Source of the DNA: Actinomycetota bacterium | GTDB lineage: Bacteria; Actinomycetota; UBA4738; HRBIN12 | Length of the DNA: 64,000 nt | Reading direction: 5' to 3' | NCBI GenBank assembly: GCA_035640355.1 | Contig: DASQWI010000004.1 | Location: 1 to 64,000, forward strand | Shown here: piece by piece, positions 33,404-43,800 of the stretch | How positions within the stretch are numbered: the first letter of the stretch is position 1 | How the letters are laid out: the number at the start of each line of letters is the position of its first letter | The notes under the pieces: generated by a model | Databases searched by the model: none | Told to the model about the DNA's origin: nothing | The model's input: only the letters and a program-made list of their open reading frames with translations | Program-made: the position numbers and the translations under genes

Positions 33404-34678
33404 GTGCTCGACATCCGGGCGATCCGCGAGGACCCGGAGCGGTTCCGCGCCGGCCTCGGCCGGCGCAACATGGCCGAAGCCGTCGACGAACTCCTCGCCG
33501 CGGACGAGCGACGTCGTTCGCTGACCGTACGCGTCGAAGAGCTCCGCGCCGAGCAGAACCGCGCCTCGAAGCAGATCGGCAAGGCGCAGGGCGACGAGAA
33601 GCAGAACCTCATCGCCGCGGTCGCCGCGGTCTCGAAGGAGATCCAGAAGCTCGAGCCGCAACTGGCGGACGCCGAGTCGGGGCTGAACGCGCTCCTCGCG
33701 CGCGTCCCGAACGTCCCGCACGAGTCGGCGCCCGACGGGTTCACCGAGGAAGACGCGGTCGAGGTCAGGCGTCACGGCCAGCCGACGACATTCGACTTCG
33801 AGCCGAAGGATCATGCGGCGCTCGGCGAGCTGCTCGGGGTGCTCGACACCGAACGAGGCGCCCGGACGAGCGGTTCTCGATTCGTCTATCTCCTGGGCGA
33901 CATCGTGCAGGTCCAGTTCGCGCTGCTCCGGCATGCGCTCGACGTCCTGGTCGATAAGGGCTTCACGCCGGTGATCCCGCCGGTCCTGGTTCGCGAGGAG
34001 GCGATGTACGGCTCGGGTTTCTTGCCGACCGATGAGGTCAACATCTACGTCACGCAGCCGGACGAGCTCTACCTCGTCGGCACCTCGGAGGTCTCGCTCG
34101 CCGCGTTCCACATGAACGAGATCCTCGACGAGAGGGACCTGCCGATCCGATACGCGGGCTATTCGACGTGTTTCCGCCGCGAAGCCGGCTCGTACGGCAA
34201 GGATCTCGGTGGAATGTTCCGTGTACACCAGTTCGACAAGGTGGAGATGTTCTCGTTCGCTCGTCCCGAGGATTCGTGGGACGAGCACGAATTCATGGTC
34301 GGTATCGAGGAGCAGATCGTGAGCAACCTCGAGTTGCCCTACCGCGTCGTGAACATCGCGGCGGGCGATCTCGGCAGCGCTGCGGCGAAGAAGTACGACA
34401 TCGAGGTGTGGCTACCGGGGCAGAACCGTTACCGCGAGCTCACGTCGTGCTCCAACTACGTGGATTACGGCGCGCGCAGAGCGCAGACGCGCGTCCGGCG
34501 AGAGGGGGGCGACATCGAGGTCCTCCACACGCTGAACGGGACCGCGACCGCTATCGGCCGGACCATCATCGCGATCCTGGAGAACGGCCAGCAGGCGGAC
34601 GGGTCGGTCGCCCTGCCGAAGGTGCTCCATCAGTTCCTTCCCGAGAGCCTCCGCGAGCTCCGCCCGCGCGACGGTTAG
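33404..34678 (+). CDS. serS: Seryl-tRNA synthetase
   Basis: 424 aa class II synthetase. N-terminal two-helix tRNA-binding arm (residues 30-100, rich in Glu/Lys), motif 2 FRREAGSYGKDLGGMFRVHQFDKVEMF in part, and motif 3 LNGTATAIGRTIIAILEN. Charges tRNA-Ser, and tRNA-Sec as well in organisms using selenocysteine, which is relevant to the selenoprotein at 5.3 kb. GTG start 33404. Its stop overlaps the convergent PAS gene stop (TTAG). Confidence 0.95.
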   Translation: MLDIRAIREDPERFRAGLGRRNMAEAVDELLAADERRRSLTVRVEELRAEQNRASKQIGKAQGDEKQNLIAAVAAVSKEIQKLEPQLADAESGLNALLARVPNVPHESAPDGFTEEDAVEVRRHGQPTTFDFEPKDHAALGELLGVLDTERGARTSGSRFVYLLGDIVQVQFALLRHALDVLVDKGFTPVIPPVLVREEAMYGSGFLPTDEVNIYVTQPDELYLVGTSEVSLAAFHMNEILDERDLPIRYAGYSTCFRREAGSYGKDLGGMFRVHQFDKVEMFSFARPEDSWDEHEFMVGIEEQIVSNLELPYRVVNIAAGDLGSAAAKKYDIEVWLPGQNRYRELTSCSNYVDYGARRAQTRVRREGGDIEVLHTLNGTATAIGRTIIAILENGQQADGSVALPKVLHQFLPESLRELRPRDG

Positions 34679-36492
34679 GGCCGCTCGGTCCTCGCCCGGA
34701 GCTCCTGGTAGCGATCCTCGAGCTCGCGGAGGGACAGTTCGGTCAATCGCTGCGCGGTGACGTCGAGGGCGACACCGTGCCAGAACACCGCGCGCCCCTC
34801 GTCGTCGCGAACGAGCGTGGCCCGGCTGTGGAGCCACACGATGTCTCCGTCGGGCCGGACGACGCGGTACTCCTCATCGAACGGCTCGCCCGTCTCCTCG
34901 GCATGCGCGTTGGCCAGGAGCACGCGGTCGCGGTCGTCCGGATGGAGCATCCGCCCGAAATGTGCCGGATCCGTCACGAGATCTGACACCGGGATGCCGA
35001 AGATCCGCTCGGCTTGCGGGCTCAGGTAGGCGAACCGTACCTCGGCGGGCTGGTAGTTGGGGATCTCCACGTACGTGACCGCCGGCATCTGCTCGACGAG
35101 CGCGCGGTACCGAACCTCTGCCTGGTCACGTTCCTGTTCGGCTCGCTTGGCTTCGGTTATGTCGAGCAGCAGGCCTTGTAGCTCTTTCGGTCTGCCGCTC
35201 GGATCGCGCGAGAGCACCGTCCCATGGTCGCGCACCCAACGGACAGTACCGTCACGGTGAAGCATCCTGTATTGGATCGCGTAGGGCTCGCCGGTCTCGG
35301 TGACGTCCTTCGTGACGGCGAGGACTCGATCAATGTCCTCGGGATGAACGCTGTCGACCCAGTCGGTTCGTACATCGTCGTGCGTGTAGCCGAGCATCGT
35401 TCGGAGCTGCGGGCTTATGTACGTGACCTCTCCGCCGGGAGTTCCCGTCGTCACGTCGACCACGTACGTGACCGCGGGCGCGTGCTCTGCGAGCGAGCGG
35501 AACCGTAGCTCGCTCCGCAGCGCCTGTTCCTCCGCGAGCTTCCTCGCGGTGACGTCGATCATCACTCCCTGGAACAGGTCGGGGCGTCCGTGCTGGTCGC
35601 GCGTGAGCAGGACCGCCTCGTCGAGCACCCAGACGATGTGCCCGTCCTTGTGCAGATAGCGGTACTCCATCGAGAACGACTCGCCGGTCGTCTCGGAACG
35701 GATCGTCGCGGCGAGCACGGCGGTCCTGTCGTCCGGGTGCAGGCGCGACGTCCAGAAATCGGGCGACTGGTGCCATTCGTCGATCGTGAAGCCGAGGAGC
35801 TGTTCGATCCTCGGGCTCGTGTAGGCGTGGGGCGATGCTTGCTCGAAATCGATCTCCCAGATGTAGGTCACGGCCGGGATGTGCTCGGCGAGCGTGCGAT
35901 ATCGGTGCTCGGTAGCGCGCAGCTCCTTTTCTGCGCGCCGTCGTTCGGCGATCTCCAGCGCCATGAGCTCGTTGGCCTCTTCCAGCTCCGCCGTTCGCTC
36001 CTGCACCCGTCGTTCGAGCTCGTCTCGGGATGCCCGCAGGGCACTCTCGACCCGTTTCAGCTCGGTGATGTCGGTCTGGACGCCGAGCCAGTACTGCGGT
36101 CGTCCGCTCTCGTCGCGCACGAGCGTCGCGACGTCGCGGAACCAGACCGCTCGTCCGTCGCTGGCGATCAGCCGGTACTCGCGGCTCCACGGCTCGCCGG
36201 TCTCGCTGTGGCGATCGTGCGCGTCGAGCGTCTGCTCGCGCTCGTCGGGGTGGAGGAGCTCCATCCAGATGTCCGGCTGATCGAGCCATTCCTTGCGCGT
36301 GTACCCGAGCGCCCGCTCGACTTGAGGGCTCACATAGAGCGTTCGCCGATCGACGTCGGGCGCGACCATGTACACAACCGCGGGGATGTTCTCGACGAGC
36401 AAGCGGTAGCGGGCCTCCGATTCGCGCAGCGCTCGCTCGGCGTCACCGGTCCCTTCGCGGTCTGGGCCCACGGGCTCGTCGTGGCTCGGCAT
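34675..36492 (-). CDS. Protein of four PAS-PAC domains without output domain
   Basis: 605 aa. Four PAS domains of about 130 residues start near 22, 195, 325 and 465, each with the repeating pattern RYRxLxEHxPAVTY...SPQxExxLGYT...HPDD...EYRxxxxDGxxVWxxD, then a PAC tail. A coiled coil (about 150-190, ERRVQERTAELEEANELMALEIAERRRAEKEL) sits between domains 1 and 2. It ends in a short helical tail; no kinase, GGDEF, EAL, STAS or HTH domain follows. No membrane segment. Likely a cytosolic multi-input sensor that works through protein contact. ATG 36492. Confidence 0.85.
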   Translation of the reverse strand: MPSHDEPVGPDREGTGDAERALRESEARYRLLVENIPAVVYMVAPDVDRRTLYVSPQVERALGYTRKEWLDQPDIWMELLHPDEREQTLDAHDRHSETGEPWSREYRLIASDGRAVWFRDVATLVRDESGRPQYWLGVQTDITELKRVESALRASRDELERRVQERTAELEEANELMALEIAERRRAEKELRATEHRYRTLAEHIPAVTYIWEIDFEQASPHAYTSPRIEQLLGFTIDEWHQSPDFWTSRLHPDDRTAVLAATIRSETTGESFSMEYRYLHKDGHIVWVLDEAVLLTRDQHGRPDLFQGVMIDVTARKLAEEQALRSELRFRSLAEHAPAVTYVVDVTTGTPGGEVTYISPQLRTMLGYTHDDVRTDWVDSVHPEDIDRVLAVTKDVTETGEPYAIQYRMLHRDGTVRWVRDHGTVLSRDPSGRPKELQGLLLDITEAKRAEQERDQAEVRYRALVEQMPAVTYVEIPNYQPAEVRFAYLSPQAERIFGIPVSDLVTDPAHFGRMLHPDDRDRVLLANAHAEETGEPFDEEYRVVRPDGDIVWLHSRATLVRDDEGRAVFWHGVALDVTAQRLTELSLRELEDRYQELRARTERP

Positions 36493-36642
36493 CGGTTCAT
36501 CGTGACAGAAAGCGCCAGTTGCGTTTCGACTGTCCGGTCGGTCCGGCCGCCAGCGTCGCCGATATTCGCCGATACACGGACTGCATCAGGTGGATCCTGC
36601 GGGGATACACTCGACTCGAGCCGTTCGCGATCCGAGCTCCCC

Positions 36643-36727
36643 GGAGGGGTGACCGAGCGGACGAAGGTGGCAGTCTTGAAAACTGCTGGGGGGCAACCTC
36701 CCGTGGGTTCGAATCCCACCCCCTCCG
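36643..36727 (+). tRNA. tRNA-Ser (TGA)
   Basis: 85 nt. Acceptor GGAGGGG pairs with CCCCTCC, discriminator G, T-arm GTGGG-TTCGAAT-CCCAC, long variable arm, anticodon loop CTTGAAA (anticodon TGA). A TACACT hexamer lies upstream near 36605. A T-run (CTTTTTG) near 36775-36781 after a weak GCCAG/CTGGC stem may end the transcript. Confidence 0.95.
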
Positions 36728-36873
36728 CGCACTGTTTACTGACAACCGCCAGCGGGCGACTGGCTCCCCTGGCCCACCTTTTTGCGCGCCGTTCGCGGGG
36801 GCCAACGGGGACGACCGTTCACGCCTAGCGATGACTCCGTCAGCCACGCGTGTGCGAGCATCCCGCTGTTTCC

Positions 36874-38400
36874 ATGCGCGTCCTTCTTTGGCACGGGTGG
36901 CTACTCGATGGCACCGGCTCGAACGTCTACACCGCCCGGGTGGCGGAGGTGCTCGTCGAGGACGGGCACGACGTCGTCGTCCTATGTCAGGAGCGCCACA
37001 CCGAACGACACGCGTGGGTAGGCGCCGTCGGCACGGTGTCAGCGGCGGGTGTGGGTGCCTTGGATCCGGAGCCGGCATCGGCCGGTCCCGGCTCCGGACG
37101 AGGTGCGATCCTGCGGCCGGACATCGGACGGCTGCTCCCGGTTTTCGTGCTCGACGAATACGAGGGATTCGACGTCAAGCGATTCGTCGACCTGACCGAG
37201 GACGAGCTCGGGCGGTATCTCGACGCGAACGTCCAAGCGCTCCGCGCGGCAGTTGAGTGGCAATCGTCGGACGTGGTGGTCGTGGGACATGCGGTGCCTG
37301 GCGGCGTGATCGGGGGGCGTGCGCTCGGTGCCGGACGATACGTCGTGAAGATCCACGGCAGCGACGTCGAGTACGCGATGCGACCGCAACAGCGCTACCG
37401 GGAACTGGCGCGCGAAGGACTCGAGACTGCGCTCGTGGTAACGGGCTCCTCCCAAGACGTCCTCGACCGGTGCGCCGAGCTCGTCCCTGGGATCGAACGG
37501 CGCTCGCGGGTCGTGCATCCCGGTGTCGACGCAGTCCGCTTCAGCCCACGTCCGAGACGCTCGGCGTTGCTCGATGTGGCTGCACGTCTCGACATCGACG
37601 CGTCGACCGCGCGTGGCCGCCCACCGTCGATCGATGTGAAAGCTGAAGACGCGGCGCGGTCTCGGAACCTCACTTCGCTAGACGCGCTCGCCCACGACTA
37701 CGACCAAACGGTCCCGGATCCGACCGCTGCGGCCGCCCTGCGCGTGCTCGCGCGGAGCGATGTCTCTACGGTCGGCTACCTCGGGAAGCTGATCCCTCAG
37801 AAAGGCGTGGCTTTGCTGCTCGCCGCGCTCACGCGGACTTCGACGACCCCCTCCGCTCTGATCATCGGGTTCGGTACCGAACGCGAGCGACTCCAGGCGC
37901 TCGCGCGTGCGCTCCGCTCCGGCGACGACGCGACGCTGCGCTGGCTCCTTGGGTCCGCGGGCTGGGATATGCCGTGGGCCGACCTGGGGCCGCTTCCATT
38001 GCGCTCCGGCGTGACGTTCACAGGCAGGCTCGACCATTCGTACGCGCCCGACGCTCTCGCGGCCGTCGACGTCCTGGTCGTGCCGTCCGTGCTGAACGAG
38101 GCGTTCGGGATGGTGGCCGCCGAGGGCGCCGCCGCCGGCGCGCTTCCGCTCGTGGCTCGCCACTCCGGACTGGCCGAGGTGGCCGGCGCACTCGAGAGCC
38201 ATGTCGGTCGTCCTGGGCTGTTCTCCTTCCAACCCGGATCAGGAAGCGTTGGGCGGATCGCCGAAGGGATCGACCGGCTGCTCATGCTCGAGCCGTCGGA
38301 TCGCGCCTCGCTTCGGGAGGGCGTCCGGGAGTTCGTAACGCGTCAGTGGTCGTGGCGCCGGACGGCCATGGGTCTCATCGACGCGGCCGGCGCTCGCTGA
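36874..38400 (+). CDS. GT4-like glycosyltransferase (GT-B fold)
   Basis: 508 aa. N-terminal Rossmann domain starting RVLLWHGWLLDGTGSNVYT, typical of GT4 acceptor domains. The C-terminal sugar-nucleotide domain has YLGKLIPQKGVALLL and the EX7E catalytic motif EAFGMVAAE. Between the domains lies an insertion of about 70 poorly conserved residues (about 225-290) that is unusual for the family. Donor and acceptor unknown. ATG 36874 fits the fold. It starts 146 bp after tRNA-Ser and converges on a small membrane protein. Confidence 0.85.
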   Translation: MRVLLWHGWLLDGTGSNVYTARVAEVLVEDGHDVVVLCQERHTERHAWVGAVGTVSAAGVGALDPEPASAGPGSGRGAILRPDIGRLLPVFVLDEYEGFDVKRFVDLTEDELGRYLDANVQALRAAVEWQSSDVVVVGHAVPGGVIGGRALGAGRYVVKIHGSDVEYAMRPQQRYRELAREGLETALVVTGSSQDVLDRCAELVPGIERRSRVVHPGVDAVRFSPRPRRSALLDVAARLDIDASTARGRPPSIDVKAEDAARSRNLTSLDALAHDYDQTVPDPTAAAALRVLARSDVSTVGYLGKLIPQKGVALLLAALTRTSTTPSALIIGFGTERERLQALARALRSGDDATLRWLLGSAGWDMPWADLGPLPLRSGVTFTGRLDHSYAPDALAAVDVLVVPSVLNEAFGMVAAEGAAAGALPLVARHSGLAEVAGALESHVGRPGLFSFQPGSGSVGRIAEGIDRLLMLEPSDRASLREGVREFVTRQWSWRRTAMGLIDAAGAR

Positions 38401-38409
38401 CGTTCAGAG

Positions 38410-38568
38410 TTACCGAGTGCGGCCTCTGGCGAAGAAGGGAATGCTCCCGATCGTGTTGAACGCGATCGCGGCGATGAACCACGCCTGCGGGCCGAACAGG
38501 ATCTTCTCCTCGATGATGGCTACGACGAATCCGACGATGATGCACAGTAGTCCCAGCACGCCGAACAT
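38410..38568 (-). CDS. 52-aa two-helix membrane protein
   Basis: Short ORF, ATG 38568 to TAA 38410-38412, preceded by a strong GGAGGAGG ribosome site. Two hydrophobic helices, VLGLLCIIVGFVVAII and AWFIAAIAFNTIGSIPFF, joined by a short EEKILFGPQ loop; the basic tail ends ARGRTR. No family recognised. It converges with the glycosyltransferase 9 bp away and diverges from the PNPOx-like gene. Confidence 0.65.
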   Translation of the reverse strand: MFGVLGLLCIIVGFVVAIIEEKILFGPQAWFIAAIAFNTIGSIPFFARGRTR

Positions 38569-38685
38569 ACCGTCCTCCTCCCGCCGAAGGCACGATTCTC
38601 CCCGCCTCGTTGACTCCGCAAACGCTCGTCACGCTCGAACATCTCTTCGGCCTTTTTCGCAGGGACGCGACGACCGAACGTGGCA

Positions 38686-38691
38686 TACGCT
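38686..38691 (+). promoter_or_regulatory. -10 hexamer TACGCT, leaderless promoter
   Basis: Ends 6 nt before the ATG at 38698; decides that start over the in-frame GTG at 38680, which would overlap the hexamer. Confidence 0.5.
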
Positions 38692-38697
38692 TCGTCG

Positions 38698-39129
38698 ATG
38701 CGCCGCGATCTGGCGATCGGCGACCTCGGGGACCTTCTCGAGCGTCCGATCGTTGCGGTCCTGGCGACGCACCGCTCGAACGGCGACCCGCTGCTGTCGC
38801 CCGTGTGGCACGAGTGGTGGGAGGGCGGGTTCAACATTGTTGTCGGCGCCGACGACGCCAAAGCGCAACATGTTCGTAGCGACCCTCGCGCCGGTCTGGT
38901 CGTGTTCGATCAGGAGCCCCCGTACCGCGGCGTCGAGCTCCGCGCTCGTGCGAAGCTGTTGGCAGACGAAGTCGTCGAGACGAATCGCCGGATCGCCGTG
39001 CGCTATCTCGGCGAGGAGAAAGGAACGACGTACGCGAGCTCTGTGGACGACGATCTCGTCATCGTCCGACTCGAGCCGGGAGTCGTCCGAGCGTGGGACT
39101 TCGCGGACGAGTACGGCCCGTCCGGCTAG
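38698..39129 (+). CDS. Pyridoxamine 5'-phosphate oxidase-like flavin/F420-binding protein
   Basis: 143 aa split-barrel protein. Opening strand RPIVAVLATHRSNGDPLLSPVWHEWW and later ADDAKAQHVRSDPRAGLVVFD match the PNPOx-like superfamily, whose actinobacterial members often bind F420 or FMN and reduce diverse substrates. The cofactor cannot be told from sequence alone. It converges on the NuoF-like gene 3 bp away. Confidence 0.8.
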   Translation: MRRDLAIGDLGDLLERPIVAVLATHRSNGDPLLSPVWHEWWEGGFNIVVGADDAKAQHVRSDPRAGLVVFDQEPPYRGVELRARAKLLADEVVETNRRIAVRYLGEEKGTTYASSVDDDLVIVRLEPGVVRAWDFADEYGPSG

Positions 39130-39132
39130 ACC

Positions 39133-40506
39133 TCATGCGCTGCGTTCGTCCGCGTACGTCCAGTCCGGCTGCTTGAGTCGGTACCGCTCGTCGTAGACGA
39201 AGTCGCCCGCACGGTCGTCGAAGTCGACGATCCTCGGCACGATCAGGTCGCGCGGACGGGGGCACGGTCGACCGAGGTGCTCCTCGAACTCGTGGCCGAA
39301 CACCTGCACGGCGCTCTGGGCGATCAGGGTCTCTCCCGTCGGGAGCGCGCACCGTTGCGCGTCGGTGACCGTCAGAGCTCGCGCGAGGATCGTCTCGACG
39401 TCTGCGTCCGTGCCGTCGCCGCGATCGATCCGCTCGAGGAGCTGCGTGATGGCGCCGGTCCCGTGCTTGCAGGCCGGACACTGCGCGCACGACTCGACGT
39501 AGAGGAACCGCGAGAACGCAAGGGTTGCTCGGACGATGCAGGCCGTGTCGTCGTACACGACGAAGCCGCCGGATCCGAGGCCCGTCCCAACCGCGCGCAT
39601 GGTCTCGAAGGCGAGCGGGGCGTCGAGCTGCTCCGCCGAGATGATGGTGTTCGACGCGCCGGGGAAGACCGCCTTCAGGTCGCGACCTTCGCGCGGACCG
39701 CCACCGATCCCGTAGATAAGGTCTCGGAGTGAGAACCCCAACGGCAGCTCGTACATGCCGGGGTGACGAACGTCGCCGCACAAGGTGAACACCATCGTTC
39801 CCGGAGACTCGTCGGTGCCGAACGAGCGGAACCATTCCGCGCCGCGCCGGAGGATGTGCGGGACGTTCGCGAGCGTCTCGACGTTGTTGACGACCGTTGG
39901 GTTGGGCGAGTCCGGGGATCGGAAGAGTCCTTCCATCCACGGTGGCACGATGCGGGGGAGTGGTTCGTTGCCCTCGATGACCTCGAGCAGCGCCTTCTCC
40001 TCGCCGAACAGGTATTCGTCCGGACCCGGCGTGAGCTCCATGGCTGCCGGGCCGATCAGATCGCGCGCCGCCATCTCCTCCATCGCCGCGCGTAGGCGTT
40101 CGATCTCCTGTTCGAACGCCGTCTTGATCCCGATGAAGGCGCGCTCAGCTCCGACGGCGTACGCCGCGATGCCGAGCCCTTCCACGACCTGGTACGGATT
40201 GGCGCGAAGCAGCCAGCGGTCCTTGAACGTTCCCGGCTCACCCTCGGCGGCGTTGCACACGACGAACTTCGTCCCGCTCGGGTCGTCTCGAACAGTGCGC
40301 CACTTGATGCCGGTCGGGAACCCCCCGCCTCCTCGACCGCGAAGTCCAGACCTACGGACTTCGTCGATGACGTCGTCCGGCGAACGATCGCGGGCAGCGG
40401 CAAGCCCAAGGCCACCACCACGCTGGACGTACTCGTCGATCGATTCGACCGGATCGTCTGTCAGCAGGATCGTTCCCGGCCGCCCGTTCTTCTGCTCGGC
40501 AGGCAT
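39133..40506 (-). CDS. Orphan NuoF-like NADH-binding iron-sulfur flavoprotein
   Basis: 457 aa. Contains the NADH/FMN-binding loop GRGGGGFPTG (residues 58-67), FVVCNAAEGEPGTFKDR, NNVETLANVPHI, a SLBB-like region, and a C-terminal 4Fe-4S site (ESCAQCPACKHG plus a distant RCAL Cys). This is the complex I NuoF fold, but no NuoE or NuoG gene is adjacent, so it is probably the NADH module of another oxidoreductase or hydrogenase-like complex. ATG 40506. Confidence 0.85.
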   Translation of the reverse strand: MPAEQKNGRPGTILLTDDPVESIDEYVQRGGGLGLAAARDRSPDDVIDEVRRSGLRGRGGGGFPTGIKWRTVRDDPSGTKFVVCNAAEGEPGTFKDRWLLRANPYQVVEGLGIAAYAVGAERAFIGIKTAFEQEIERLRAAMEEMAARDLIGPAAMELTPGPDEYLFGEEKALLEVIEGNEPLPRIVPPWMEGLFRSPDSPNPTVVNNVETLANVPHILRRGAEWFRSFGTDESPGTMVFTLCGDVRHPGMYELPLGFSLRDLIYGIGGGPREGRDLKAVFPGASNTIISAEQLDAPLAFETMRAVGTGLGSGGFVVYDDTACIVRATLAFSRFLYVESCAQCPACKHGTGAITQLLERIDRGDGTDADVETILARALTVTDAQRCALPTGETLIAQSAVQVFGHEFEEHLGRPCPRPRDLIVPRIVDFDDRAGDFVYDERYRLKQPDWTYADERSA

Positions 40507-40517
40507 GCGACGAAACC

Positions 40518-40859
40518 TTATGAGGTGAACAGCGACATGCGACGGCCGTCCACGTCTCGGAACCACAGGTGCCTCCCGCCCCACTCCTGCTGCTCGGGCG
40601 GTCCCTCGACCTCGACACCGGCCTCGATCAAACGCCTGTACGCGGCGTCGACGTTGTCGACCTCCATGTTGATATCGATGTCGTCGCCAACCGATGGGCT
40701 TCCCTGCTCCATGCCGATGTAGAAGCCGCCGTTGCCGCCAACGCGGACGTATCCCTCCTCTTGAACGAGGAGTTCGAGGCCCACGATATCCACCAGTAGT
40801 CGCACTTCGGCGTCAACGTTCGACACGATCATGAAGAGGTGACTGAGCCGAACGACCAT
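40518..40859 (-). CDS. VOC (glyoxalase/bleomycin-resistance) family protein
   Basis: 113 aa, one pair of beta-alpha-beta-beta-beta modules. LSHLFMIVSNVDAEVRLL and WGGRHLWFRDVDGRRMSLF are typical VOC ends. A His near position 7 and an acidic residue near the C-terminus could bind metal. Substrate unknown. It starts 11 bp downstream of Kgd and ends 11 bp before the NuoF-like ATG, so the three genes may be co-transcribed. Confidence 0.78.
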   Translation of the reverse strand: MVVRLSHLFMIVSNVDAEVRLLVDIVGLELLVQEEGYVRVGGNGGFYIGMEQGSPSVGDDIDINMEVDNVDAAYRRLIEAGVEVEGPPEQQEWGGRHLWFRDVDGRRMSLFTS

Positions 40860-40870
40860 CCGGGGGTTCG

Positions 40871-43800
40871 CTAACCGTCGCGGGCGAAGGCGCGATCGAT
40901 GAGCTCGGCCTGTTCCTTCTTATGGAGAGTGAGGCTGCCGGTTGCCGGGCTGGGGCTCTCGGCGCGCGATACCAAACGAACCTCCACGCCGAGCCGCTCG
41001 CGCAGGTTCCTGCAGACGAACCGGCCGGCGCCCATGTTCTCCGGCTCCTCCTGAACCCAGAGGACCTCCGGGCCGCCGAATCGCTCGAGCTCGGATCGGA
41101 GCGCATCGGCCGGGAACGGGTAGCACTGCTCCAAGCGGACGATCGCAATGTCCTCGATCTTCTGTTCGCTCCTTCGATCGACGAGTTCGTAGAACAGCTT
41201 CCCCTGGCAGAGCAGCACGCGTCTCGCGCCTTTAGGCGGTGACGGGTCCGGCAGCACGGGACGGAAGTGACCCGACTCGAGTTCGCTGGTCGTGCTCGCC
41301 GCTGCGCCGAGCCGTAGCAGGGACTTCGGGGTCAACACGACCAGCGGCTTTCGAACGTCGCGCAGCGCCTGTCGCCGCAACAGGTGGAAGTACTGTGCTC
41401 CGTTCGACGGCACGACGATCTCGACGTTGTCCTCCGCGGCGAGATTGAGGAATCGCTCCAGGCGGGCGCTCGAGTGCTCGGGCCCCTGGCCCTCGTAGCC
41501 GTGCGGCAGCAACAGGACGAGCCCGCTCGTCTGCGACCAGCGGTCCTCCGCCGCAACGACGTACTGGTCCACGATGACCTGCGCCCCGTTGACGAAGTCG
41601 CCGAACTGCGCCTCCCACAGGACGAGCGCGTCCGGATCGGCCACCGAGTAGCCGTACTCGAACCCCATTGCCGCGAACTCCGACAGCAGGCTGTCGTAGA
41701 TGAACGCCTTTCCCTGTCGCTCCGCGACGTGTTGGAACGGCAAGTACTCCTCCCCCGTCCGCTGGTCGACGAGGACTCCGTGACGCTGACTGAACGTTCC
41801 GCGCCGCGTGTCCTGTCCCGTCAGCCGGATGGTGATCCCCTCGAGCAGCAGCGAGCCGAACGCGAGTGCTTCGGCGAACGCCCAATCCACGTTGTTCTTC
41901 GCGAGCCTGCCGCGCCGGTCCTCGAGCCATCGCTCGATCTTCGGATGCGCCGAGAAGCCTTCGGGCACGCGCGTGAGGGCATCGGCGATCTGGTCCAGCC
42001 GCTCGCGTTCGACGCCCGTCTCGAGTGGAGCGGCCGAGACCGGCTCGGGTCGCTCGCGTTCGGTCCTCGGAACGCTCGGCCGCTGCTCCTTCGTCTCGTC
42101 GTACGCCTGACGGAGACGTTCCGAGAAGGCCTCCAACGCGCTCTCGGCTTCCTCGAGCGAAAGCTCGCCCCGGTTGACGAGCGCTTCCATGTAGCGCTTG
42201 CGTACCGAACGCAGCTCGCTGATGCGCGCGTACATGACGGGTTGCGTGAACGACGGTTCGTCCGCCTCGTTGTGCCCCCATCGGCGGTAGCACCACATGT
42301 CGATCACGACGTCCTTGTCGAACGTCTGCCTGAACTCGAACGCCAGGCGCGAAGCGCGGACGCACGCCTCCGGGTCGTCGCCGTTCACGTGGAAGATCGG
42401 CGCCTGCACCGTCTTCGCCACGTCGCTCGCGTACACGCTCGACCGCGCGTGCTCGCGCGTGGTGGTGAACCCAAGCTGGTTGTTCACCACGACGTGGATC
42501 GTTCCGCCCGTCTGGTACCCGGGGAGCTGCGACAGGTTCAGCGTCTCGGCGACGACGCCCTGTCCGGCGAACGCCGCCTCGCCGTGTATCAACAGCGGAA
42601 GCACCGGCGCGCCGTCGATCGAGCCGAGGAGGTCCTCCTTGGCGCGAGCGATTCCTTCGACCACGGGGTCGACGGATTCCAGGTGGCTGGGGTTCGCTGA
42701 GAGAGACACCTTCACGTCGTTGCCGCGGCGCGACGTGTGCTTTCCGGTCGCGCCGAGGTGGTACGTGAGGTCACCCGAGCCCTCCACCGACAGCGGGTCG
42801 AGCTCTCCCTCGAAGCCGCGGAAGATCTGTGCGTAGCTCTTGCCGATCACGTTGGCCAGAACGTTCAGACGTCCCCGATGAGCCATCCCCATCGTCACCT
42901 CGTTGAGCCCGGCATCGGCGGCCTGGTCGAGGGTTTCGGCGACGATGGGGATGAGGCTCTCGGCGCCCTCCAGCGAGAACCGCTTGTGGCCCAGGAACCG
43001 CTGGTGCATGAATCGCTCCAGCGCTTCGGCCTCCGTGAGTCGCGACAGGATGTGCCGCCGGTCCTCTGGCGTGATCCCGTCCGACTCGCCCTCGACGCGC
43101 TGCTGGATCCACTCCTTCTGTTCGGGATCTTGGATGTGCATGTACTCGACACCCAGTGTTCCCGTGTAGGCGTCCCGAAGGATCTGCCAGATCTCGTCGA
43201 GCGTCGCCTCGCGCGTTCCGGCGAGCCCGCCCGTGACGAAGTTCCGCTCGAGGTCCCAGATCGTGAACCCGAGGTTCGCCGGGTCGAGCTCCGGATGCGT
43301 CGCCGGAGGCGCCGTCGCGAGCGGATCCAGGTCGGCGATGAGGTGACCGCGTACCCGGTAGTTGTTCACGAACTGGAGGACGCGGGCCTGCTTCTCGCGC
43401 GCATCGAGTGAGTCCTCGCGGGGCCTGGTATCGACGGTCCAGTGGATCGGTCGGTACGGCAGTCGCAACGAACGGAAGACCTCGCCGTAGAAGTTGTGCC
43501 CGCCGAGCAACAGCTCGTGGACGCGGCCCAGGAACTCGCCGCTCTCTGCTCCCTGGATGACGCGGTGGTCGTAGGTGCTCGTGAGCGTGACGACCTTCGA
43601 GACGCCGAGCTCGGCGAGCGTCTCGGGATCGGCGCCCTGATACTCGACGGGGTACGCGATGGCGCCGACGCCGATGATCGCGGCCTGCCCCGCGATCAGC
43701 CGCGGAACGGACATCGCCGTCCCGACGGTGCCGGGGTTGGTGATCGAGACGGTCGTTCCGGCGAAGTCGTCGGGCGTCAGCTTGTTCGCGCGGACCTTGC

